From assembly GCA_037176845.1 (NCBI GenBank), contig JAYKXP010000089.1:124001-188000 (forward strand): a stretch of 64,000 bases of DNA, in the 5' to 3' direction. Shown piece by piece: positions 11,570-22,885 of this stretch; the stretch's first letter is position 1; each line of letters starts with the position of its first letter. The stretch is from Paramarasmius palmivorus. Taxonomy: Eukaryota > Basidiomycota > Agaricomycetes > Agaricales > Marasmiaceae. Made by a program: the position numbers and the translations under genes. A model generated the notes under the pieces. The model saw nothing but the letters and a program-made list of their open reading frames with translations. It was not told the DNA's origin and searched no databases.

Positions 11570-12967
11570 GAGGATATACAACTCGCCCCGCCCACCTCTC
11601 TGTGACAAGATGCACCACCTGCACCATTTTGCGTCAAAATGCACCAGATTGGGCGAAACGCACCACACTTGGCAAAGGGTTTCCGAAGATGAGGTGGTGC
11701 ATCTGATGAGTAAAGTGGTGCACGTCGGTTAGCAACGATGTATGGCAAAATACTTGGCGTGCCTGGAAAGTCCTAGTCTTGTTTTTTTCTTCCAGCGAGC
11801 TAGAAAAATCAGGCGCGTCGACTGTCACCAAAATCGCATGAGACCGGCCGTGGGAACTCATGATTACCTCAGCAAAAAATCCAAAGGCGCGCGGACCCTG
11901 GGTATGTTCCAGACTACATACACACACATCACTTGTGATCGTCAGTGTGTATCGTCAGTCTGGTTCTCGAGACTAGGAAAGTCCCACGCTGCCTGGCTTC
12001 GATGCAATCATGCAATTGCGATGTCCACAACCGCCAGGCCTAGTCAGGGAATGAGCTACTTAACTTAGAGTAGTGATAACAGACTCTTTGCAAATGTCTA
12101 GTATAGCACACCCAAAATTCCAAAAAAAAGGCCATCACCTTTGAACTTCGTCGGAATGGCTTCAATTAATACCCGGGCCATCAACCATGACACTAGAATC
12201 AGGCTGTACCTCACACAGACGCACCGGCAACTAATCACTGTTTGAATCTGAAAGTTCTTCCACCAGAGAGATTCTTCTGCGAAACTGGGACACCTGTATT
12301 CTTTGGATATTTTGTTCTATTAGAAGGCCATTCCTAGTGGGAGGACAGTAGCCAGATGCATGTAACCGGAGTATGATATACCATTTTTGGAGTCATCGCC
12401 GATAGTAGGCGGCGAAATTGATGTATCTATATTAGCACCCAATGCTTGCTTTCCTATCGAAAATCGACTAAACACCCCAACTGTGTAAGTCGAAGATCAA
12501 CGTTGACTTTCTCTACCGCTGCAGATTCCAAGTACATAGATTCCCTTGCAGAAGTCGTGCAGAATGTCACCTGTAGGCGCCGGCCTCGGCTATTTCCAGA
12601 TTTGGCAGGCATCCATCCGAAATTGTGCGTAGGGGGAAGATGAAAAGTCACTCCGTTTATTCAGTAATTGAAAATTCTCTCTTTCCAGGGCAAACAGATT
12701 GCATACGTAGTACAGAGATATGTAGGGCTCGAAGTTACTGCGACCATAAAGGAAGCCCCGTAAGTCCGATCGGCCGAATTTACCGAGAAATACAGATTTG
12801 GCGCATGCTCGGCGATCTTCCAAGCTTGTGCGAGATGCACCACCATCTTCGAGAGAAACACCATTTAACACCTGCCAAGCGTGGTGCATCTGGTGCATCT
12901 TGACGCAGAATGGTGCAGGTGGTGCATCTTGTCACAGAGGGGTGGGCGGGGCATTTTGTCAATCCCG
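11570..12967. mobile_element. Mutator-like non-autonomous DNA transposon (1398 bp)
   Basis: The ends are long imperfect inverted repeats. The left starts GAGGATATACAACTCGCCCC and the right, read inward, CGGGATTGACAAAATGCCCC; both continue with a CTCTGTGACAAGATGCACCA block and many GGTGCATC motifs for roughly 110-150 bp. It is flanked by a perfect 9 bp duplication. Unit 2 has an empty site near 33810-33840, where the flanks join directly. A 9 bp duplication and long TIRs fit the Mutator (MULE) superfamily. I found no transposase, so it must be mobilised in trans or be dead. Confidence 0.65.
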
Positions 12968-12976
12968 GCATGACTA
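12968..12976. repeat. Target-site duplication, right (GCATGACTA)
   Basis: Exact match to 11561-11569. Confidence 0.7.
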
Positions 12977-14055
12977 CTGCGTCGGCCTGCTAGGGGGCCG
13001 CCTAATACGACTGCGACGGAGTAAATATCGTGGAAATTTTGTCCTGTTGATTTTCTGGGTCGTTATTCATTGTCGAATGAGAATCGATAGAAAAAAAATG
13101 CACCTTGATTTGTTCGATTCGGTCAAACCCACATGACTGGTACCCATCTGGGGTCAGCCTCCGTGTATTGTGTATTCAATCGCAGACCAGTCGTTTCGTG
13201 CGTTTATGATACCCTTTGAATTTGCCTCATCCAACAATCAAAACAAACGACTCACTCATTCCTCTCAAATGATCATGACACGTTGTTGAATCTTATTGAT
13301 GACTACCCTCTTTTTGGGGCTCTCGACGCGCCCAATCATCCATCATCTCCTTGGGTCCTGGCTCTCTATCACCTCCCGATACCTTTTACCGCGGCTTTTA
13401 CTGCTATGCAACTACTACGCCATACATTTCCCAAAGAATGCTGGAAGATCTCGATCAATGGCGAAATCAGTATAAATGCTCATTGAGGATTGGCACTTGA
13501 CAACCTGCACGGATGAGAGCGTTTGACGAAATGTGATGTGCTGGAGATGGGAGGTGAATATAGGTGGAATGGGCGTATTTACTCTTGGGATGACAGACAC
13601 GTCGTTTAGTGGTGTCGAGCTGTCTGAGCGTTGGGTGCATTGAGCAGTGTTAGCGGCTAAATGACTGAGAACGATGTTGCATTTCGAGTAGTGCCTTGTA
13701 TTGGTAGCTCTATATGCCCCATTTGTTGTGGTCGCGTTGTTTTGCGGAGAGGGAGTCAGAGAGAAATAAATGGAAAAAGGAAGCGCTCAGACCTCGGTTA
13801 AATCGGATTTGACGGCCCTACATTGCCGACACAACCACGACACATGGTTGTCACGGGTTCATCACAGGCTTCGATCCCCTCAAACGCCTCATAGATCACA
13901 ATTCCCTTCTATAGCTACTCTATAGCTATATTCTGCTTCTTTGACACGCCTTTGCGATGTCAATGCTGTTCTACCTTCAAATTAGACGCGAGCATCTACA
14001 GCATGTCCTTCGTGCATAAAGGACGCAGAATCTTCACTTCCTTCCTCACCCTTCT
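12977..14055. other. Upstream region of the first membrane-protein gene
   Basis: No intact gene seen. Repeated at about 33.84-34.90 kb in unit 2, and in shortened form before 58809. The last ~70 bases before the ATG (CCTTC[AG]TGCATAAAGGACGC, then a C/T-rich CTCACCCTTC) are almost identical in all three units and probably hold the core promoter and 5' UTR. Confidence 0.4.
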
Positions 14056-15729
14056 ATGCTGCTACTCTACGCCCTTGCACGGCCCATCGCCTCCAGCCTC
14101 TCCGCTGCCTCCACTAACAACTCCACATCCTTTGATCCCATAACTGGCGACTGCATCGACATCCGCAGTTGTCGCACCACCACCGACATCTTGTGGAGCT
14201 GCCTTTCGGTCATCTTCATCTGCGCATGGGTCGCAATCCACCCCAACATTGCAGTCCCAGGAACTCATTCAGCGGTAGCAGTCTATCAAAATGTCGAGTT
14301 GATGGTCGTAGCCCTCCTGGCGCCCGAGTTCATGATTCTGTGGGCGATGAGGCAGCGGGAGCAGGCAAAGAAGATCCGGGAAAAGTTCAAAAGTACCTGT
14401 CCACTTGGATTCCTACATAGTGCCGTTGCTGATGCTCTCCCCTCAGAGTACAAGTGGGGTATGTCACACGGGTTCTTCGTGATAATGGGAGGTTTTGCGT
14501 TATACAATGGGGAAGAGTTCTGTGGTTATCTTTGGGATAGGGACCGGACATCGGAGATTCAGTATGCGAATGAGAGACCATTTGAAGGGAAGGCAGAGGG
14601 ATACTTTGAGAGAATAAAGGCCTATTATGAAAAGCATCAAAAGCTGGACAACATGGTGCGTCATTTACCTTTTCTTTTCATATAGGACCCCATTTGATCA
14701 TTTCTTGCCGACCAGGACGAAAATGATGAGAAGAACCCGGAGTCATCTACACCACCAGTAATTCATGAAAATCCCTCCGCCACAAAACCTGTAGAGATCG
14801 AGCCCTTGTCCCCCACCCCCGACCCTACAATCCCCCTCGAATACCTCGTCGCCAAAGGCTATATCACCCTCACCGAAGACGAAATCAAGGACAACCTCAG
14901 CCATAGCGACGTCATCACCAAATCCATCGCCGTCATCCAAACCATCTGGTTCATCGTGCAGGTCATCGCTCGTGCCGTCGAGGGTCTCGCTATCACGGAG
15001 CTGGAGATCGTCACTGTTGGTTTCGCGATTCTGAACTTTGGGACGTACTTCCTCTGGTGGAACAAGCCCCTGCGGGTCAGGCATCCTGTGAGGGTGTATT
15101 GGAGGCAGATGGAGAAGTCGGGGGCAGGGGAAACTGGTGAGGGGAAGGGAGGAATTTGGGGGACGCGCTGGGAGGGGGCTGGTGCGATTGGGAAGTATAT
15201 CTATGCCACCGACCTCCTTTTTGAAAATGAAGGCCCCGACAACATACTTCTCCGACTTCTCCTCCTTCCGCTCTGGATCCCATGGCACATCTTCTCCGTA
15301 TGCTTCCAAATCCTCATTGACAGAGACGACAGCAACCTCGCCATCCCAATCTCCTCCCGATTAGACAACGACCCTCTCCACCTTTACATCACCGTCTACG
15401 GAATCGCCGCTCTCTTCGGCGCCATCCACTGCATCCCATGGGTTTTCCAATTTCCGACTCATACCGAACAGCTGCTTTGGCGTATATCAGCTGTTGCGGT
15501 TGCGGTTGGGCCGATTGCGATGGGGTTTTTGCATGGGTTTAATGAGAGGTTGAATAATACTACAGGCTGGATTCGGTTCATTGCCACGATCATTTTGCTT
15601 TTTCTTCCTCTCGCATACGCCGTCTTCCGCATCACCCTTCTCGTCATCGCATTCACCGCCCTACGAGATCTCTCTCCAAGCGCATATCAAACTGTTCAAT
15701 GGACAACTTTTATTCCGCACATCGGATGA
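14056..15729 (+). CDS. Multi-pass membrane protein of an Agaricomycete-expanded family (copy M1)
   Basis: Three exons, 14056-14392, 14447-14655 and 14716-15729, joined across 54 and 60 nt introns with GT-AG ends, give 519 residues. The N-terminus (MLLLYALARPIASS) looks like a signal peptide. It is followed by CRTTTDILWSCLSVIFICAW (membrane segment about 45-61), a second segment at about 80-98 (ELMVVALLAPEFMILWAMRQ), HGFFVIMGGFALY, and the long conserved core DEIKDNLSHSDVITKSIAV...TELEIVTVGFAILN...WWNKPLRV (about 240-305). Four or so further hydrophobic segments follow. This matches an Agaricomycete family of hypothetical proteins known from many genomes; I know of no assigned function. The ATG chosen starts the signal-like segment and is conserved in all copies. 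Intron 1 is readable in frame in this copy, but the splice sites are conserved in all three copies. Intact, unlike its neighbours. Confidence 0.85.
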
Positions 15730-15734
15730 TTTAG

Positions 15735-15791
15735 GTATGTCTTCCTCTTTCATTGGATGAACAAACTACTAAGCTAATTTGTTCTTTGTAG
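15735..15791 (+). other. Putative 3' UTR intron of M1
   Basis: Five bases after the stop codon a GTATGT donor, a GCTAAT branch-like site and a TTTGTAG acceptor delimit a 57 nt intron. Equivalent introns occur at 36585-36630 and 60511-60569, although the surrounding bases have diverged. A conserved intron just past the stop is inferred, not proven by transcripts. Confidence 0.5.
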
Positions 15792-15989
15792 TTTCAGGTT
15801 TCTGCCGGTCCGTTGTTATATCCTCGCGTATCTCGTTTCGTTGATTTGTTCTGGACCTTGCTTTCGTCTATGAATATATATCCCATATGCACCGCCGCTA
15901 TCGTTCTTGTTATCTTCGTTTTCCATAAAGCTATTGCCGTCCATATCTTCATCACGTTTCCGGTTTCTACTTATATACTTACCTAAAGC

Positions 15990-17647
15990 CCTTACTCTGC
16001 CATTTTAGTTGCGTTTATACAAGAGAACGAACTCTACATAATCCAGTCAGCGAAACGAAGGAACAGAAGCTTTGGTTTCATGGATACCTTGAGCCCGAGC
16101 GATGGGACGAACAATTATCGAGTACGAGACCACTATTACGCTCAAACTCAATGGGGGTATTGAAAGTAAAATCTCAGTTATCTCTACTGCACATTCAATG
16201 TACCTACGTTGACGCTATGGATAAGATGAAAATGCCGAATGACGAACGTGGAAGGGGAACGACCATAGTTGAAGGCGAGCAGAAGTTCTTCGAAACGTCG
16301 AATCCTCGTTGGCGACATGAACGACCTTGAAGAAGTGTATGTCTACTGTAGCTAGAATGAGTTTGACAAGCTCAATAGAGGAAGTACAACATACCGGTAG
16401 TATGGAAGAGGTCAAACACAAGGTTTTATATCCTAGAAGCCGAGATCGTACCCATTAGCACTCAAGGAAAGCACGAATAGTAACGAAACCTCACCTTTGG
16501 AACGTTCACCGAAGCTCAAAGATACGAGAGAACGCTGGCAGTATGCTAGCGAGCATACCATAACGAAGATCTTTCACTCAGGAAGAACAGCCGATTAGGC
16601 CCTCGCGGAGTACCACCGGCACTTTGTAGAGCTGGGAACACCGATAGACCTAACCTATGTGCCCGTTAGTATGAACCTGTAACCGAGTTGATGAAGCGGA
16701 ACGTACCAGGAGCGTGACGTTCAGTGGATATCGTGTAAAGCGCTGGGAATGCCGGGTTGTAAGTATGATATACGGAGAATGAAGTATGCTACCCGTACCT
16801 GGGTTTGCAGAGTGCAGGACTGAAAGGGCGTCCTTGAATGACCCGGAACCTAGAGCCGTACGTCAAGCGGGGCATTAGGTATGTCAAGGTAAGTATAACG
16901 AATCCACGGACGAAAAACGTAGCACTTACCTCCAACCTCAGGCATAGCATGACCAGAAACACATGGCTGGCGTAGCTGCCAGAGTAAGTGTTGCCATAGA
17001 ACGGGTACCCATTAACACCACTCTTGCATGGTACCATGATCTTTGACTACAGGAAAATGGTTCAGCAGGTGAACCGGCTGGTCAATATGCAGCTATTTCT
17101 CATCATGAAGAGAAAGGGTCGGCTGTGGTGGCAGTCGAACGACGAGGCTATGATACTTTCGGTCGTTGTTTGAGGTCTACTGACCATGTTAGCTTTAGGA
17201 AGAAATGGAATGTGAATGACGGAAACGCGGAAGAGGAATGGTGCGGCATGACAGAAGAACATAACGAACATGCTGGAACGACACTAGTAGAAACAGACAT
17301 GCGGTCAATGAATGGGAACTAAAGTTGAGTGTGAAAAGGGTCATTCCAGAACAATAGCGCGCACATACCTGACACCATTCTCTGCAAGAACCCACTTTAC
17401 CAACAAATACTTCACAACTGCGTTTGCTCCTCATGGCCTTGGTTGTGAAATGGCTCAATTACTGTACGAGACCTGCAAGATAGGGTCAGCGCTCATCCGA
17501 GTAGTAGAGGATATTGCGACAAGGGACAGAGTAGACTCACAGGACGACAACGATTACCAGTGCTTTGTATCCCAGCGAGCGCACTTTTTCTACATCGTAA
17601 GCCCTTGTGGATAGATCTAACGGGAGTATGAGCCAAAGGAAGGAGAG
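15990..17647 (-). pseudogene. X relic of unit 2 (copy X3), 3' part, split by an LTR element
   Basis: Homologous to 1-1560 and 37.9-39.9 kb. The exon-like piece at about 16985-16925 reads NTYSGSYASHVFLVMLCLRLE and is followed by a GTAAGT donor. The next piece reads LDVGLYVPGH in other copies but is frame-shifted here (TYLMPRLTYGSRF). The 5' part continues beyond the LTR retroelement at 23763-24050. The insertion point is in the AGGAGAG run that also exists, uninterrupted, at 1565-1569. Confidence 0.5.
17643..17647. repeat. LTR element target-site duplication, left (GAGAG)
   Basis: GAGAG directly before the left LTR, repeated at 23758-23762 directly after the right LTR. Confidence 0.8.
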
Positions 17648-17873
17648 TGTTGGAATATGGGAATTTAGAGGACAGGGATAAGAGGTAAAACTTGTTCTTG
17701 TTGTTCTTGTTTCCTGGTACTACTAACACTTTATATACCTACTGTAAAATATCTAGAATATTCTGTGTACTTTGGATGAATAATATCTAAGTAAGACAAT
17801 AACTAAGAATCTGACTAAGTGGCTTAGTGAGCGCACGAAGAGTCGCTCGTAGTATAATCCTGAAAATTCAACA
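17648..17873 (-). repeat. Long terminal repeat (3' LTR in element orientation)
   Basis: 226 bp, bounded by TGTTG and CAACA. Identical to 23532-23757 except for one A/G difference in the segment AGTAAGACAATAAC (G in the other copy). Confidence 0.85.
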
Positions 17874-17993
17874 CTCCCCCTCGACTCAAGGGCGCGAACA
17901 AATGATGAAAATGAAAATCTAAATTTACTGTCCTCTATGCGCAGTGGTGAGCTATACTTCGTGAGAAGCAACTCTTTTGATACGGTGCCTTAA

Positions 17994-18890
17994 TCAAGGC
18001 GGGCGGCGTCGACGGCGGCGATGATGAGATAAAGTGGGCGGGGTATTTTCGTGAGTGATAAATGAGAAGTCAACATCATCATCGAAAGCGAGGTTGGCGC
18101 GGGAACGGCGGGAATGATGATTGTTGTCGGTATCGGAATACTCCCCCTGGCTGCTGGAATCATCGTCGTCATCAGCAGAAGTGTGGTCTCGGGCAATATG
18201 TCCAAATCCTCCGCACTGATAGCACTTGGGTCCTTTTCTCGGCTTGGACCTGTCAAACGCGGGAAGGGCTGCAGTAGGATCCTGACTCGGTTGGCGGGCT
18301 TTGCGGCGCGAGTCTTCTGCCAAAATTCTGGCAATGAGCTTGTGGGAATCCTTGGCGACGTCATCTCCAATCGCAGAGACGAACTGGTCCCATGCTTCTG
18401 GTAAGGACTCTAAAAGAGTGTAGGCAAACTCATCGTCGGCAACGGCATGGCCTAGACGCAAGAGTTCGGCTTGCATTGATCGCATCTGCCGGATATGATC
18501 CTCGATGTCGGCATCATCGGCACAGATGGTTCGGTGCAGTTTTCGGCGGGTGAGAGTGATGCCAATAGCTCCTTTGGCTTCATACATCTCGGAAAGGGCT
18601 GTCCATGCTTCCTTTGCTGTCGTAGCATTGGACACATAAACGATGACGGGGTCGGCGACGCGAAGAACAATGGTGGAAAGGGCTTTTCTATCCTTGATTG
18701 TCCATCCGGCACGCTGGGCTGAATCTGATGGCGGGTCTGAAATGATGTGATCGTAATAGCCCAAATCGGTAAGGATGTGCGTCATGCGTATTTTCCATAC
18801 GGCGTAATTGTCAGAGCCGCGCAAAGGCTCAATCTGGTAAATGCGGGTCTCGGCGGTGGTTGTCATGGTGGAAACTCGGGGGCGGATCAC
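17994..18890 (-). CDS. Retroelement Gag polyprotein (UBN2 / Copia type)
   Basis: 298 residues; the true start may be the ATG at 18866, eight residues in. The order RIYQIEPLRGSDNYAVWKIR, then TAKEAWTALSEMYEAKG, DDADIEDHIRQMRSMQAELL and FAYTLLESLPEAWDQFVSAI is the signature of gag-polypeptides of LTR Copia-type elements (UBN2 and related Pfam families). It forms the nucleoprotein shell around element RNA. A zinc knuckle begins at C223: C223, C226 and H231 are in place, but position 236 is H instead of the usual C. An Asp/Ser-rich tail follows and the frame stops about 120 bases before the 3' LTR, so the pol part is missing. The reading frame is intact. Confidence 0.8.
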   Translation of the reverse strand: MIRPRVSTMTTTAETRIYQIEPLRGSDNYAVWKIRMTHILTDLGYYDHIISDPPSDSAQRAGWTIKDRKALSTIVLRVADPVIVYVSNATTAKEAWTALSEMYEAKGAIGITLTRRKLHRTICADDADIEDHIRQMRSMQAELLRLGHAVADDEFAYTLLESLPEAWDQFVSAIGDDVAKDSHKLIARILAEDSRRKARQPSQDPTAALPAFDRSKPRKGPKCYQCGGFGHIARDHTSADDDDDSSSQGEYSDTDNNHHSRRSRANLAFDDDVDFSFITHENTPPTLSHHRRRRRRPP

Positions 18891-19127
18891 TAACTGGTGC
18901 GAGCAGCGCTCAAGCGGGCCAGGGATGCGACGCGGGGGATAAACGACTGGAGAACTCGACGGGGACGACTATGCGGATCACGACTGGAGCAGCGCTACCA
19001 CAGGGATCAACGCGAAAATGCAAACAATAAACTGGCGGACTGGACTGGCGGATCACGACCGGAGCGAGGGCTACCACGGGGATCAAAACGCGACTTCTAC
19101 AAATGGCAAACGACGGGGTACGGGACT
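18891..19127 (-). repeat. Leader of the LTR element, part 1, with direct repeats
   Basis: Between the 5' LTR and gag the sequence holds at least three copies of a ~60-70 bp repeat beginning GCGGATCACGACYGGAGC and containing CCACRGGGATCAA and GCAAAC: two here (about 18974-19024 and about 19050-19112) and one at 23417-23465 on the other side of the nested transposon. Non-coding; perhaps a packaging or leader structure (inference). Confidence 0.55.
19125..19127. repeat. Harbinger-like element target-site duplication, left (ACT)
   Basis: ACT precedes the left TIR and is repeated at 23399-23401. Confidence 0.6.
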
Positions 19128-19318
19128 GGATGACTTCCCGTAAGAAATTATGATCGTTTTGGCTCATAACACAAAGTACCGTTTACAATTTCAAATAAAT
19201 TTATGTGCCAATTATGTGCAAATGCGTTCCCGTAAGAATTTTTAGAACCTTCTGAAATCTGTCGGACTCACCGGCTACGCTTCCGAAGAGCCGGAAGGCC
19301 GCGTCATCAGCCCAAACG

Positions 19319-20686
19319 ATGTCCTTGGACGACGACCTCGCAACCCTTGCCATTCTGCAGCAGCAAGAGCAGGAAGATGACGAAGACGAGCCCCGCAACC
19401 GCCTCCTTGTTCTCTCAGCCCTCATCTACGGCATTTTGGACCATGAAAACACCCGAATCCGCCGCCGAAATCCCTCTCGTTTATACCTCACCCGACCTCA
19501 ATTAATGCCAAATCCTCGCACAGAATCTCCCTGGATTCGACTATGGGATGGACAGGAGGACCGAGCTTTCATCACGACAATGGGATTCGATGTAGCAACG
19601 TTCCGGTACATGTTAGAGGGCCCAGGTCATTTCGCAGAGCGTTGGCAAAACACCCCAATTCCAAGAGCAGATGTCAGCAACTCAGGAGAACCACGGCTTG
19701 GTGCTCGAAGCCTGGATGCCAGTGGAGCGCTTGGTCTAGTTTTACACTACCTTGGGTCTGCCATCCTCGAAATCCAACTTCAACAAATCTTTGCCATCGT
19801 ACCTTCCGTACTTTCTCGCTACCTCGACTTTTCCCTTGACATCCTCCTCGAAACCCTTCGGAATATGGAGGAGGCCCGGATTTCCTTGCCACAGAGCCTT
19901 GCAGAATTCCAAGAGTATGAGCAGCTAGTCCTTCACCGCCACGTGCTACTCAAAGGTGCTTTCGCAACAATTGATGGCCTTTCCCTGGTAAGCCAGGTCT
20001 CAGACGATCCGGAGATAGAGAATGCAACGTACAATGGGTGGAAAACCGACCACAGGATAACAAATGTCCTGGTTTTTTCTCCGAAAGGTGCGTATCTCCT
20101 CACATAACAATTCTTCGTGACTGAATAACCTTTTCTACTAGGTACAATCATTGACGCAGTCCTCAATGCTCCCGGCAGCTGGCACGATGCTCACACTGCT
20201 CGACCCATCTTCGATCGCCTCCAAGACCAAGTCCCGGACGGCTTCTATGTCGTAGCAGACACAGCCTTCCCTCGTGGACCAGCCTCAATACGTGGAAAGA
20301 TCAGAGCACCCATGAAAGGAGGCGAGCGTATCCCAGCTGATCCCGAGAAACAAGCAGAACTTTTACGCTTCAACCGTCAGCTGCTCTCGTACCGACAGAG
20401 TGCGGAATGGGGGATGCGGCTACTTCAAGGTTCTTTCGGTCGTTTACGCGTACCTTTACCCATTGATTCAGCCACGTCCCGTCTTCGTCTTCTCGAGTTA
20501 TGTTGTCGACTTTTCAATGTGCGGGCTAACTGTGTTGGGATCAATCAGATCAGGTCGGTTTATTTACCTACGTGGCGGGCATCTGAAGATGATGCATTGT
20601 GGGATGGACTTGGAGATATGGTCTTTGGTGAAATTCGTAGACGTGATCGAGTATCACGCTTTCATGTAGTACCTGTCAATGAATAA
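19319..20686 (+). CDS. Harbinger-type DDE transposase
   Basis: Two exons, 19319-20087 and 20142-20686, joined across a 54 nt GT-AG intron, give 437 residues. The catalytic core fits the DDE_Tnp_4 family (PF13359): FATIDGLSL with D219, then YNGWKTDHRITNVLVFSPKG, APGSWHDAHTARPIFDRL, VVADTAFPRG with D296, and SAEWGMRLLQGSFGRL with E345. All three metal-binding acidic residues are present, with D-D and D-E spacing near 76 and 48 residues. It would cut and rejoin the TIRs with help from the partner DNA-binding protein encoded at 20732-22885. The Glu-rich N-terminus (about 15-25) is non-specific. Intact frame, no stops. Confidence 0.85.
20088..20141 (+). other. Intron of the Harbinger transposase
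   Basis: GTGCGT donor, CTGAATAAC branch region and TTTTCTACTAG acceptor; removing it joins SPKG to TIIDAVLNAPG in frame. Confidence 0.8.
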
Positions 20687-20731
20687 ATGTATTATAGATG
20701 CGTATGGGATTGGCTATGTCTACAAAGTGAA

Positions 20732-22885
20732 CTACTTTGGCCGTTTCGAAGGTGATACTTCGACATCATACTCACCATGACCCCGTGGTTTGACCGTAAC
20801 TACATCGCCGGCATCTAAATTCTCCAAACCAGATGCTATATGTGCCAAATGATCTAACGTGACACGAGAAGATGCCACAACAACAGGTGGGGTAGTGGCG
20901 CGAGGAGTGATGGCTATAGGGGGATCCCGATCACTCCCAGCCCTTCCTGGAGTAGAAAACGTAGTGATATCAGGTGCAGGAGGGGGAGTATAGCGTGGGA
21001 TTGAACCAGACCGGGCATGCCAGGGATCTCGATCTTGGAAGGGAGAGCGGGAGCGAGCACGCCAGTGAGTTCGGTCTTGGAAAGGAGAGCGAGAACGAGC
21101 GTGAGTACGGGTGTGACCTCGATGATCATAACGGTCATCATGATGAAACCGGGAATAACCACGATAAGGTGGAGAACGAGACCGGCCGCGAGAATAATGA
21201 TTGTCGTGCGACCAATGCCCAGAATGACCATGAGACCTGCCACGGTGGTCACGGTGATACTGGTCATCCCGGCCAGAACCATGCAGAAGCTTCATCAGCT
21301 TCAGCTCCGTTTCAGCCTCTTGTGCTCGCTGGGTGAGTGCCTGCATTTGCTGTGACATTTCTGTAACCTGTCGTTGAAGTGCTAGGTATTGGAACAGCTG
21401 AAGATTTGCTGCAGATCGTGTTTCGTCACGTTGTGCAATGATGCTGGGATCAAGGGAAGAGGAAAGTGTGGCAAGGAGTTCGGTAGCTTGGTTGGAACGG
21501 GAGATTCGACTGGGTCGTGTTGCAGATGAGAGCGGCGCATCGGTTTTGTATGATTTGGTGAGTACCGTTGGCTCTATCTCCCTCTCCTTATCCTTCTTCT
21601 TTGGCTTCTCTTTCTCCTTCCCTTTGCCCTTGGCCACCTGCTTTCCTTTCCCTTTCGACTTTGGCTTCTCCTCATCCTCACTCTCTTCCTCATCCTCCGA
21701 AGACGAACTCAACTCCACCACTTCCTTCTCCTCCTCTTTATCTTGAAGATCTGCAGTCCCTATACGCTCATTGATCAAGGAGTCTGCTGTCAAGGCATCC
21801 TCTAATAGCTGAAGCCGTTCAGCATCTCCTGTTGGCTTTGTCTTCGCAGCGAGAATGAGCTGGATGCATGATTAGTCAGATTCAAGGAAGCATGTTAAGA
21901 ACTTACCCTTCCAAAGCGTTGTTGAAGAGGCTTCCGTTCGCGTTCTGGGAAGCCATGCCTGCGGGCCCAGGTATTGTACAAATTATGCACATTCTCCCAG
22001 CCATTCGGTCCCAAAGGCTTCCACTCTGCCACCAAATCAACCAACGCTCTCAACTCTTCATTGGTGTACTCCGTTGCCCCAATAGATCGACCCTTCCGAT
22101 TCTCCTTTTCATCGTCGTCATCATCGTCATCGTCAACCTCTACCACCTTCTTTGCAACCTTAGGTTTCTTCTTTGGCTTGGGCCTCGGGGTCGGGTCCTT
22201 CTTCGTAGCTTTTGACAGAGGTTTTTTGGGAGCAGGCGCTGGATCCGACTTCTTTTTGGCCTTCTTTCCCGATTTCGACTCAGCGTCACTATTAGCTCGC
22301 CGTTTCCTAGGAAGCTGGTCGAAAGGATTTGCTGGAAGGTCCTCATCATCGGAACTGAGGTTGGGAGGAGCAAATGGTGCCTGAGGAGAGGGGTCGTTGC
22401 GCACAAGGTCACCAAAAGTGTCGGGAACATGAAAAGAAGGCTGAGGTGGAGGAGGCCGGTAACGTGGTTGGTTTGGACGTGGCGTGTATGTAGTCGGATT
22501 AATGAAGGGCTGATGGTATGAGGGAGTTGGAGGAGCGAATCCATTATAGACTGGTGACTGTAAAATCAGGTCAGCTTGAAGTCGTACCTCTTCAACATTC
22601 AAGTTCACTTACTTGTCCACTTTCTGGTCGAAGGGGACCTAAACCAGGAGGCGGGGCAAAATACCCCGGTGGAAACTGATTGTATTGGAACTGCTGTGGA
22701 ACTGGTGGGATATGATGGTGGTTTGGAGGCTGTGACGGAGGAGGCTGCGAAGGAGGAAGCTGGTCCTGATTGCCTACATCACCTCTGGGGTTCAAAGGTG
22801 GCAATGAGATGCTTTTCTGGCTCGGGCTGGGCGAAGACATGTCTGCTCTGTGGAATGCGTAGCTCTGGAGGAACTGGGGATTCAA
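20732..22885 (-). CDS. Harbinger partner protein with DUF6818/Myb-like domain
   Basis: Three exons on minus, 22885-22613, 22557-21907 and 21859-20732, with 55 and 47 nt introns, all joined in phase 0, give 683 residues. The N-terminal part is Pro/Gln-rich. A Lys/Pro and poly-Asp stretch (about 200-255) looks like a nuclear signal region. The segment TNEELRALVDLVAEWKPLGP, then NGWENVHNLYNTWARR and, across the intron, KPTGDAERL (about 255-325) matches the DUF6818 domain of fungal Harbinger-associated proteins, which resembles Myb/SANT. After it come Lys/Glu and Ser/Asp repeats, a coiled-coil-like stretch (RQVTEMSQQMQALTQRAQE) and an Arg/Ser/His-rich tail (RSRSPFQDR repeats). By analogy with Harbinger Myb-like proteins it should bind TIRs and bring the transposase to the nucleus. 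An in-frame ATG at 22840 is an alternative start. Confidence 0.75.

Noticed and set aside
11742..12068. Open frame of 108 codons in the Mutator-like element as a transposase
   Set aside because: No MULE transposase motif; it starts in flanking TIR-derived sequence and resembles nothing I know.
18062..18722. Plus-strand open frames opposite gag
   Set aside because: Mirror frames of the intact gag; no protein-like features.
17648..19127. Reverse transcriptase, integrase or protease in the LTR element
   Set aside because: I read all frames between gag and both LTRs; there is no room and no motif (no YXDD, no HHCC or DDE).
20914..21746. Overlapping open frames of 100-122 codons on both strands
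   Set aside because: Shadows of the Arg/Ser/His- and Lys/Glu-rich part of the Harbinger partner gene.
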